Translations under genes and position numbers: made by a program
Source: an uncultured Hungatella sp.
GTDB lineage: Bacteria > Bacillota > Clostridia > Lachnospirales > Lachnospiraceae
Length of the DNA: 64,000 nucleotides
Direction: 5' to 3'
Assembly (NCBI GenBank): GCA_910585645.1
Contig: CAJUFP010000002.1
Location: forward strand, 1-64,000
The notes under the pieces: generated by a model
Databases searched by the model: none
The model's input: only the letters and a program-made list of their open reading frames with translations
What the model was told of the DNA's origin: nothing
In this document: one piece after another, positions 33,524 through 45,500 of the stretch
Layout: the number at the start of each line of letters is the position of its first letter
How positions within the stretch are numbered: the first letter of the stretch is position 1

Positions 33524-36500
33524 TCAGGCAGCACCCATCCGCCTCTTTTTTCTATAATGGACATATCCAGCCGTCCCAGCCCCAGCACCCACACCGGTAA
33601 TCCCGATCACCGCCGCCAGCGCCATTCCGTTCCCCTTTTTCGGCACATACACCCCTACCGCTTTCATGGTATACTGCACCGTCCCTGTCTCACTCCCCCC
33701 TTCCTTTACATAAGCAGAAACATACCGTGCCCCCATTTCCTCCGGGAATACCGCACGCCCCACATAAGTCACCGTACAGTCCCGCACCAGCTTCTTTCCC
33801 TTAGCCACCGCATTCCTGCACCGTATCCCATTTCCGTCCTCATAAGCCTCCCCGTCCCAGGAAACCGAGTCCACCTGATAATCCTCCTCACTGGCCCCAA
33901 TCAATGCCAGAAGCTCCTTCTCATACCCCGTAAAATCAGGAACATCCCCATCCAGCGTGAACACTCTGTCCCCAAGCCAGTAACCTTCCAAACCATACTC
34001 ATGAAATGTAACCGGAAATGAAAACGTATCCTCCCAGCGCTCCTCCCCCGACACCTGCCGGTCAGCCGCTGCCACCACTTCCATTTCCTGCCCCGTACCC
34101 TCATCCGTCACGGTAACTGAAATCTTAGAAGGAATCCGATCCAACGCCTCCACAGCCTCATACACCACTTCTTCTGTCACCGGAACCTCATGAGCCGGAA
34201 TCGCCATTTCCTCAATCCAGCTTCCCTCCAGGCGATAAACCACCCCGTCCTTCTCATAAGTCTCCCCCGGCTTGTACGTCTCCGCCACATCCTTCAAAAA
34301 CGGGCTGCTGGTAACTTCCAACGTCTCCTCACTTCCCCTGGCCTGCTCTTCCTTCACCACCTCCGTGCGGATCTCCGAGAGACGGTAAGCCGTACCGTCC
34401 CTCTCAATCTCCTTCTCAAACAGCTTCTGAGCCTCATCCGAATCCGGATTCTCCGTAACATACTGGTGCTCCTCATACAGATTCTCCAAAACCTCACCCT
34501 CTGTATTAGAAGCTGCCTTCACCGTAAAAGCCGGAACGCCTGCCGCCAGGAATACCGCCAGAAGAAATGCCCCGGAACGCCTTATAAACTCCCCTGCCCT
34601 TCCCACATTTCCCATTTCTTTCTTAGCAAACTCACCCAGCCCACTATTCCTTCTCTTACCAGCCTGATTGCCATGTTTCTCACAATCCTTTCCACGGTTC
34701 CCTTTCTTCCCTATCTCTTTCCATCTCCGGCCCAAACCATCGGACGCTCCGCCGCCTCCCGGCGGCGTCCCATCATCCCCTTTCTTCCTTTTCCTTCTCC
34801 AAAGCACCATTCCGACAAGCCCAGCCACAGAAGCCAGCCATACCACAAACAGCCCTGCCAGCCCGCTGGTATCCCCGGTCTTCGGCGCATGCAGAAGTTC
34901 TCCCACAGCCACATCACCGTCACCTTTCCGCTTTGTCTCATAGGAAGCCGTAATCCTGCCATAATGCTTCCGGTCAGTTATAGTACAATCCCCTATGATC
35001 GTTCCATCCTCAAAGACTGTAAAAGTAAAGACCGTCTCATTTAACTCATATCCCTCCGGAGCCACTACTTCCCTGAAATGGTATTCCCCAGGCTCCGGAA
35101 CCTCAAAATACACCTTCCCGTTCTCATCACTGGTTCCCTCAAAGACCTTATTCCCATCCTTATCCGTGATCTCAATCTCCGCTCCCGGCAGTTCCTCCGA
35201 TGTGGTCACATCCTCCTTGGAAATAATCACCGTGGTTTTCTTATAGTCAGGAACCGTATCCTCCCCGGCCACCTTCCCGTCTGTCCCAACCACAAACTGA
35301 TACACATTCCCATTCAGATAATACCCCTCCGGCGCCTTCGTCTCTTTGAATACATAACTCCCGCTTCCAGGCTTTTTAAACCTAACCGTTCCGTCCGCAC
35401 CCGTCACGCCCTCAAAATACACGCTGCCGTCCGGCTTATAAACCGTAATCGTGGCCCCTGCTAACTGCTTCCCCGTAGCCCCGTCCACCTTATACAGTTC
35501 CATGTACTCCCTCTCCGGCTTCGGCCTGTCTCCGCCTCCACCGCCGCCTGAATGGCGGATCTTATAATTCTTCACCACAAACTCCTGAACCCCTTCCGTT
35601 TCCTTCACCTCAATCTCCTGAGGCTCCATTTTCCGGTATCCAGAAGGCGCTTTCAACTCTCTCACCGTATACCGCCCACTCTCCAGGCCCTTAAACGCTT
35701 CCGCCTGTCCTTCCCTGGACACCCATTCCCGGATCACCTTTCCGTCCCGGTTACGCACCAACTGAAGGGTCGCCCCGCCTAACAGCTTCCCGCTGTCGCC
35801 GTCCGACTTCCCAATCTCCGCCTGAATAGGCTGGTTCCGAATCACAACCGTCTGCACCGCCTGATCTTCCCGAATCTCAACCACCAGATCCTTCATCAGC
35901 ACAAATCCAACCGGTGCTTTCTTCTCCCGAATCACATAAGTCCCCGCATGGAGTCCCACAAACCGCTCCGGCTCCTTCCCGGAAACCCATTCCCGGATCA
36001 CCGTCTCATCCTTGGTCCCGGCCTTCTCAACCAGCTGCAGCACAGCCCCTTCTAAGGGTTCCCCACTCACTCCGTCCGTCTTCCGGAAATCCACCGTAAT
36101 CCTCTCATCTTCCACGACCACCTCTTTCTTCGCCTCCGTCTCCGTCACCTCAAAGGTCAGGCTCTTCGCAACCGCATACCCCTCCGGCGCTTTCCTCTCC
36201 TCCAGAGTGTAACTTCCAGGCGCTAACCCCTGAAACACCTCCGGCACCTGGCCGCTGACCCACTCCCGGATCACCGCCTGGTCCGAATTTCTCACCAGCC
36301 TCATGGAAGCACCCGTAAGAAGCTTCCCGCTCTCCTTATCCTTCTTCACCACATCCACTTCCAGCTTCTGATTCACAACCACAAAGGTCTGCACACCCGG
36401 AACATTGGTCACCACGATCTCCTGAGGCTTAGAAAGAACCAGATACCCTTCCGGCGCCTTCACTTCTTTCAGCATATATTTCCCTGGCATAAGCCCCAGA

Positions 36501-39500
36501 ATCTTCTCCGGCTTCTCACCTGTAGTCCAGCCCGCAACCTTTTCCCCCTTCTCATTCCAAAGTTCCAGGACCGCCCCGGCCACAAACTCCCTGGTCTCCA
36601 TGTCCCGCTTCTCCATCGACACTTCGATCTTCCTGTTCTCCAGAGTAAACGTCTGAACCCTGTAATCCTTAACCACCGTCAGCTTAAACGGCTCCTTCGG
36701 CAGCTGATACCCCTCCGGCGCCTCCAACTCCTTCACCAGATACTCCCCGGCAGGAAGCCCCAAAAATTCCTTGGTTCCCGTCTCATCCGTCACCCATTCC
36801 CGGATCACCTTACCATCCACTACAGAAATCAACTGCAGCTTCGCTCCCGCCAAAGGCTCCTTACTCTCCGAATCCGCCTTCACAATCTCCGTCTTCGTAT
36901 CATCGTCAAACATTTCCACCAGCGGAATCTCCTCCACGGTCATGTTCTCCTTCACCGTAAAATACACCTTCTCCGCCACCAGATACCCCTCCGGCGCCCT
37001 GGTTTCAATCAGCACGTACTCCCCGGGCATCAGGTATTCGATCTCATGAGGCTCATCCGTGGAAACCCATGCTTCTACCACATCTCCCTCAACCTTCACG
37101 ATCTCCCCGTCTTCCCCGGAAGTCTCCGTCACCTTCCGCACCTCCAAACTGGCTCCCAGAAGTTCCTCCTTGGTAGTCAGCGCTTTTTTAGAAATAATCA
37201 CCTTGCTGGGAGCGTCCAAAGCCTGATACTCATAAGTCAGTCTGCGATACCGGTCCGTATTCACATTAAACTGGAAGGTATGTACCCTTGTATCCAGCAG
37301 ATATCCTTCCGGTGCCTTCACCTCCTGGACGCTGAAACGGTACAGACTCACAGCCCCATCCTCTCCTATTGAACCTACAGGAACCTCACTGCTCACCGCC
37401 TGGCCCTCGTTATCCGTAATCAAAATCACCGACACGTTAGTATCCAGATTGGTAAACTTAAACCTGGCCCCTTCCAGCTTCTCCTCCGTCCTCTTCTCAT
37501 CCGCCTTCACAATCTCAATCCGCCCCATAACCAGCTCATCCACCAGTTCAAACCGCTGCACCTCCATGGTATCCACAATGGCAAACGGCAGCTCCACGGC
37601 ACGCACATACCCAAAAGGCGTCTGCTCCTCCACAAAATAATAAGAGCCAGCCACCGGATTCTGAAGCTCATGAGGCCTTAAATCCCCCACTTCATACCCA
37701 TCCGGAATCCGTCCCTCTTCCAGATCTTTTTTCGTATATCTTCCGTCAGCCCCGGAAATCCACCGGTCCACCAGGTAAGCCTCATCATACTCCATGGCCG
37801 GAATCAGTTCCCCCTTATCATCCCTCAAAAGGTTCCCCTCCGTATCCGTCACAAACAGAAGATTCCCGGCTTCATCCTTCATCTGCTCTTTAGGAATGCC
37901 GCCGTCCTCCTTTGCCCGGTAAACCGACACCGTAGCTCCGGCCAGTTCCTTTCCGCCTGCCACATTCACCTTGGAAAGCAGCACCCGGATCGGCTTATCC
38001 TCCATGGTAAAGGACTGCACTCGTTCCTTAGCCCCCACATCCAGAACCGGCACATACACCGGGTCTGCCAGAAGATACCCCACAGGCGCCTTCTCCTCCA
38101 CTAGCACATATTTCCCCACCGGCAGATACTCAAACCGCAGGGCCCCGGTCTCCGTCACATAGCACACCGCTTGTTTCGTCCCAGGAATCCGCTCCACCTC
38201 ATAATCATAAGCCGTATAACTGTGGCCTCCCGGAACCGTAACCGAATGGGCCGTTTTCCTCACCTCACTGCCGTCATCCGTCTGCCATTTATAAACCGCT
38301 TTCTCCCCGTCATACCGAATTTTCCCATTTTCATCATACAACGGCTCCCCGGCCTCATTCAGCACAGCCGGATAAAGGGCCAGTTCCGCCCTGTGTTCAT
38401 TGTCCATGGCCTTCCCCGTAACAGCGTCCGTTTTCAGCACCTCCACCGCCGTATGGTCATCCTCCATGGCAAATCCCTGTACCTCTCCAGTCTCCAGAAT
38501 GGTCACTTCCACATCCTCCGAAGTCACATACCCGGCCTCCGTGGGAACCCTTATCTCCCGCAGAATGTAATCCCCCGGCATGATATGGTCAATCCAGTGA
38601 GGCTTACCGCCCTCCGAAACCCAGGTCTCCGCCACAATCTCCTTTCCGTCCATGTCCCGGAGAATCTCCAAATGCCATCCTCTGTCCGAATCGTCATACA
38701 CCCGGTACGCCTCATATAGCGTAAGTGCAGCCCCTTCAATCTCCTCCCTGGAAGTCATATCCAGCTTGGACACCTCCAGCTTCGTATAATCATCCTCCAT
38801 GGTAAAAGACTGTAGCTCCCCGGTATCCCTCACAATCAGCCCCAAAGCCACGGACTGGACATACCCGTCTGCCAATGGAGCCGCCGTCTCCTCCAGGATA
38901 TAAGCCCCCTGCTTCACCCTGGCGATCTCAAAAGCTCCCTCTTCCGGCGTTACCCACTCATTTTCCAGCCAAATGACACCGCCGTCCTCATAATAAACCG
39001 GCAGCCCGTTCTCATCCGCCACCGGCTTCAAGTCCGTATTAATGGTCTGCTTCCCATTCTCATCCACAAACACTTCCACAGACTGGGAAATAATCTTGTC
39101 CCCGTTTTCATCCAGCGGCCACACGATCACAGCCCCATTACTGTCCGTCACATAAGCCATGCCCGTCTCCGAATCCACCATACACAGCCGGTTCCCCCAG
39201 TCGTCCAGACCGTATAAAATCCCGGTCTCCGTATCCAGCTCCGTTGGGTCATAATCCAGATCAAACCGCCACAGCTTCACCGGCGGGTTCTTCTCCTGGG
39301 TAATGTCCCATTCCTCCCGCTTATTCTTATCCGTTCCGGTCTTCCTTATATCCGTATCCACCCCGGTCTCATATGCCGTGATGTCCGTCACCGAATCAAA
39401 CAGGTTCCGGGTAACCTTCACGCCCTCATACCCATGTTCCCCTGTCCGTTTCACTTCCAGTCCCTCATACAAGGTAAGAGTAGCATTCGCCACATAGGGA

Positions 39501-42500
39501 TTCCCCTTCTCCTCCAGCCGTTTCGTCACAAACCCAACCCCGGCAAACTCCCCGTTGGGCCGGTACTGAAGCTCCACATCCCCTCTGGCCTTTAACTGCT
39601 CCTCCGTCCCCTCCACCCGGTAAGTCAGGCTGTCCTGCCTCTTTTCCACCTTGTGGATCTCAATCCTGGTAGGAGCGTCCTTCACAACAATCTGGTGCAT
39701 GTCCTCCGCCACGGTCTTCCCATCCGCCCCAACGGGACGCATGTACTGGTACTTCACCGCCTGAACCTTCTTGTCTTTATTTCCTTCCTCATAATACTCC
39801 ACCTTATCGCTGTACACCGTAAAGGCAATGGGCTTGGACTTCACATACCCGGCCGGCGCTTCCACCTCCACCAGCACATAGGCCCCGGCCCCAAGAGGCT
39901 GATAGGTCTCCAGATACCCCACCGTCTGTTTCTCCGTGTGGACACTCCCGTCCGGCCCGGTCACTTCCCCGTCCCGAACCGTAGAGTAAGCCTTAAAAAT
40001 GCCAACCTCCGCCCCGGTATCATCCTGCATGAAAATCTGCTCCTTTTCATCATAGAGAGGCACCCCATTCCCATCAAACAGGATATCCCCGCTTCCCGTC
40101 ACGCCATCGGCTCCGTCCCCGCTGACATCACGCTTTGCCGCATAAATCTTAAACAAGGCCCCGTCATGGAGAATGTTCTCCCCGGTCTCCGAATCCAGCT
40201 TCTCAATCCGCAGCCTGGAGCTGTAAAGCTCATTTTCAAAATCCGTATTGGAAAAGGAAACGAAATTAAACCCGCCGTTCCCCTCATGCCCCGGCTCCCG
40301 GTTCCCAATGTCCCCATTGTCATTGATAACCTCTCCATACCTGGGGTCCAAAACGCTCCAGGGAATCAGGGCCTTTGCAAACTTCCGGTCAACCGCCGTG
40401 GATTTCCCGGTCATGGTCTCCACCCCGTCCAGGGTCACGCCGTAATCCGTAATCTTCCCGTCCCGGTCATAATAAGTCTCATAATACACCCCGTCTTTCG
40501 TTCCTGCGTCCTCACTGACCGAACCATAGTGGTAGTAAGCTGCCACCGTCTCATTCTGGCAGTCCCTCACACGGTCCGGCTCCAGCCCATACTTAAACAC
40601 TTCAAAATCCCCGTCATGGTTGTGGGCGTAAATGATGTGGCTCTCCTCATTGAACCGGATCTGGTAACGCTCCATAAGCTGCTCCGGCGTCAGCCTGGAA
40701 TCGTAGAGATATGACCGGTCCGGAACCTTGTCATGAACCGTCCCGTCTTTATCCACCTGGGGAATAAAGGGAATCTCCACTTCCTTGGGAGAATCAATGG
40801 CATAAGCCTTCTGAGGAATCGCCGTTGGCTGCTGCTCTACCAGCACATACACACCGTAAGGCAGCATACGGCTCTGCCCCCAGTAATCATCCGAACCGCC
40901 GCCCCGGCTGGCATGAACCGTTGTCATATCCCCGTCCACGTCATACTTCTCCATATCCCATTCCAGGGCCAGGTCAGAAGCAAAGATCGGATTCTCCTTA
41001 AAGAATCCCTCATAGTCATAGGAGCCGTCCTCCTTCTCCTTCAGCTTCCCCGTCTTTTCCAAATCAGAACGCAGATACAGTTTAAAATAGAACCCCGGCA
41101 GCGTCTTTGTCTCCTGCTTTCCGTTGTAGCCCCCAAACAGCACCGTAAATGGGTCCCTGTGAATCTCATAAGTATTATGCTCATAGGAATCCAGAGCAAT
41201 ATCCTTGGTCACTTTGATCGCCTGCTTGATAACCCTCTCCAAAACGACAATCGGACTCACCCTGGTATCCGAATCCTCATAAACCTGGTACTGTCCCGGA
41301 TAAAGGAGCACCGCATATTTCACATAGGAACCCTCATCCAGTTCCTCCTTCCGGGTACTCACATTCACCGCCGCTTCCCGATACCGGCTGATCTCCCCGT
41401 CAACCACAACCCGGAAGGTCTTTTTGCTGTTTTCCGTGCCAAAGTTCTCCCCTGATGTATCCACATGAACCACGGAACACTTCCTGTCTCTATCATAAGA
41501 TACCTTCACTGGCGTCAGAATCTCCTCAAAGGTCAGCGTCTCCTGGGTGGTGTACTGGGGCACTGTCTCCATAACCGGAACCTTCTGCCCCTGGGAATCC
41601 AGAATAAACTCCCCTTCCATATAAGTTTCATACACAGGGCTGTATACCGTCTTTAATCGGATTTCCCCGGCTTCAAGGGCTTCCCTGTCCAGTTCCCTCT
41701 TCTCCACTGTAAACCGGTATCCGTCCCTCTCATACTGATCCGCTTCATAAACCACGTAGTAATAACCATTCTCATACTCCCTGCGGACCACCAGACGGCC
41801 AGTCCCCTTATCATAGATTGCATTCCGGTTCCCAATCCCTTTATAGCCATAGCGGATTTTTGCGTACCAGCTTCCGCCCCTCTGGCTAATCTCATCCACC
41901 TCATAAGCGTCCCAAAAGCTGTCCGAAGCACAGTACTGAAGAACTTCCTCAATTCTCTCCCCATTGGTCTGCCCCGACAGCTTTAAAAGAGTCCACGGTC
42001 CATCCGTCAGGCCGCCTTTATACCCGGAATTTAAAAGAGCCGAAGACACTTCCTGCAGGATATAATTCTGATTCATAGCCCCCGATTCCTCCAGGCCCAT
42101 GTCGGAAGGGGCCTCCCTCTCAATCGCAGACACATACCGGTTCAGCCGGTTGACCGCAGTAACCGTTTCCATAAAAGGCTTGTCCGAATAAACAACATTC
42201 TCCTGGGAATCCTTCTTTATGATCTTGTTCCCATCGCCGTCCAGCTTATACTCCCCGCCTTTCGCTGTCTGGTAGATAATATTTCCCGCAGAATCCCGTT
42301 TCTCCACCCGGCTGCTCCCAGTGGCTACCTGCTCCGTCTTTGTGCCCTCTTTCTCCGTCACCTCATAAACCGTCACTCCCTCCGGCAGCCCGGACAAAAA
42401 CACATCAAAGCCCTTGGTATTAAAATAATCCACCGTAAAGTCATAGGAATTTCCCTCCCACTCATTAATCCGGTGGAAGAATCCTTCCGTATGGGCACTT

Positions 42501-45500
42501 CCTGACTCCGCAAGCACCACCGGCTTTCCCGTGCGGTTGCTCTCTGATAAGTTCTTCCCTGTCCTGGAAAGTTCGTACCCTTCGGAACGGGAAATCTCCT
42601 CCACATAATAACTGCCAAGCAGCAGGGGCCGCCCAATCCAACCATTCCCGTTCTTCTCTACGTTGTCAGAATAGAGATTCGGCACATCCTTAGAGGTCTC
42701 CGAAGTCTCCGTGATAACCACAAAAGAAGCGTCCCCGTTTTTGTCCGTAGCAGCAATGGAGACCAGCTCTCCCGCCGAGAACACTTTCCCGGTCTTCCCA
42801 TCCGGGTGGATGATGTCCTCCACTGCATAAAGCCCGTACACGGCTCCCTCCAAAGTAGCGTCTGCCTGGGATTTCCCGTAGCTGTCCTCCCCATCCTGCT
42901 CATAAAGCTCCATATCCCGCTTATTAATATGAAGCTCTCCCTCTGTTCGGTGGTCCCTTACCACATAGGAATATCCGGTGTAATCAGACGGATAAGACGA
43001 CTGACTAATAGGCGGCACTTCGCTTTCCTCCTGGACTCCGTCCCACTCCCAGCTTCCGCCGGAGCCGTCCCCCTCTTCGTCATCATCCTCTGATATCCCC
43101 ATAGGACGGTTCACAGCAAAGAATGAGGGAACCGCATTGGAAGGCGTGGCAAAGTCAAACCATTCCCTGGCATTAGAAGCTGTAGCAGGAACCAAGTCAT
43201 TGATTAACTCCATGTCCTGTTCTTCATCCTGCCACTCCGGTTCCTCCATTTCCTTCTCAGATGTTTCCTGGGAATCCTTGCCCTTATCAGCGCTTCCTGG
43301 CTGAACCTGGCCGGATTCTTCCGGCTCCGCTTCTGTTGGCATGATCTCCGGTTCTGTTTCCTCTATGGATTCCTCCTCTGCCTTTTCCGATTCCTCCTGT
43401 TCTGCTTTATCTGCCTCATCTTTCTCCAATTCCTCATTACCAAAGTTCGGAGTGCCGGATTGGGATTCATTTGCTACCGTTCCCTTCTCTTCAGTCTTAT
43501 CCAGCTGTTCACTGCCTTCCTGCCGTTCCTCCTTCTGAGTTGATTTTACCTTTACTGCTTCTGACTCAACTGTTTTCGCTTTATCATCCGCGATTCTTCC
43601 CGGCTCTGATTCCATTTCACCTGATTTTATTCCCATTCTCTTTGTCTCATCAGGCTCCATTTCTCCCGTCTCTGATTTCGTTCCGCCGCTTTCCCTTTTC
43701 TCCATGGCCCCGGCGTCATTTCTTTTCCCCAAATCCATTCTTTCTTTTTCAGAACCTGTTTCCGAAGATTCCACGGCCGCCTGAACCAGTTTCCGTTCCT
43801 TCAAAGACAGACTCACCTTCGGAGTTTCCAGAGTTTCTGCCGATTCCGCACCATTTCTCCCATTTTCCTCTTTCTTATTCCCCGGATAATGGCCGGTAAT
43901 CTCCCCGTCTCCCTCCGCCTGGGAAGACATAAACTCCACAATCTCAACAGGAAGATCATCATTGTGCAGGTCATGAAGAATATAGCCCTTCCTTGCCTGA
44001 ATCTCCCGCACCGTATAAATCCTCTTTAAATGGATAAACGTCTCCCACGCCTGATTCCGGTCAGCCTCCATATCATCCCTGGCTGCGCCCTCATCAATAG
44101 AGTGGAAATCACAGTTCTGCTCACACCAGTCCACACACTTCTGCCAGGCCTCCCAGGCTTCCCGTTCCAGACGTTCATTTTCCTCATCCGCCTCATCATC
44201 CTCCCCATCACTCTCCACATAATGAATGATTGGGTCCGGGTGGCCGCCGCAATAGGTTTTCGTGTAGTCATAGGTCTTCTGATCCGAATGCTCAAAGTGG
44301 CCGTTGCCGTCCGTGGTAATCTCACTCTGGCACACACTTAAACTTTCAAATCCCCCTTCCGATGTAGCCACACTTTTACGAAACTGTTCTTCCTCCAGGT
44401 TCGTCCCGTCAAGCTGGGAAAAATCAAACTGCTCCAGAATCTCAAAGGCAGAATCCTCCAGGGTCTTCCCCGTCTCATCGCACTGCTTTTCCAGCTCTAT
44501 CTTATAATCCCTTTTAAAAGTCTCCTCATGAAGATACTGGGTATAAGGAATCTCATAGCTTCCGTCCCCGGTTTCCGTATGGGTATTCCCTTTTCCAAAG
44601 GACAGCCATACCTCCCAGGTCTGCTGCTCCCCAGCCATGGTGATCATAGCCTGCTTTCCCTCCACCGCGCTGCCCTCTGTCCAGCCATCGGGATACCAGA
44701 TCTTAAAGGTATTGGGCTTCACCCAGTATTTCGCGCCTCCGGAACCCTCCTCAAAATGCCCCTTCACCAGACCAATATCCGGGTTTCCAGTGGTACAGAT
44801 GAATGTCACCCCGTCTGTCTCCCTTGTAAAACTCCACCCTTCCGGCAGATCGTAGACTAAGGTAGACTGCCGCCAGTCAAAACCCTCACCATATTTCAAT
44901 GAAATGTTGTAGGTTCCGTCATCATTCTGAGTCATCTCATGTACAGGAGCCGTACTCTTATATTTAGAGGCAAACGGCGGTACAGCCCCTTCCTCCACCG
45001 CTCCATTGGTCTGGTTAAAAAACTGCTCCAAGGCCCCTCTTGTCTGTGCCGCCAGAACCGGACTTTTCAGATTCGCCATAAGAACTTCCATCTGATTTCT
45101 GAAATCATCCAGCCCTGCCCAGTTCCCGGACATAATCGCCCAGGTAGCACACTGGCCAAGGATATAATGGCCCTGCCCCACTTTTCCCACGTTACTCTGA
45201 TAGCCCTCAAAGTTTCCCGAAGAGGACAAGGCATACCACAAAATCTCCGCCTCCTCCCTGGTTAACCCAAGTGGCAGGTTATCCCCATCCAAATCCAGGT
45301 CATAGGTTACAAGAGTTCCTCCTGTCCCGGTACGCATAGACTTGTTTGGTTCCAGACAATAGCCAGGAGCCGGCCGGCCTCCCTCCACATTCGTCAAGCC
45401 ATAGGGCCATAAACCCACCCGGTTATGGTTTTTTCCGTAGAAAGGAAAACTGGCTCCCGGCTTTAACAGGTTGCTGGAATCATAATAAGCAAAGCTGCTG

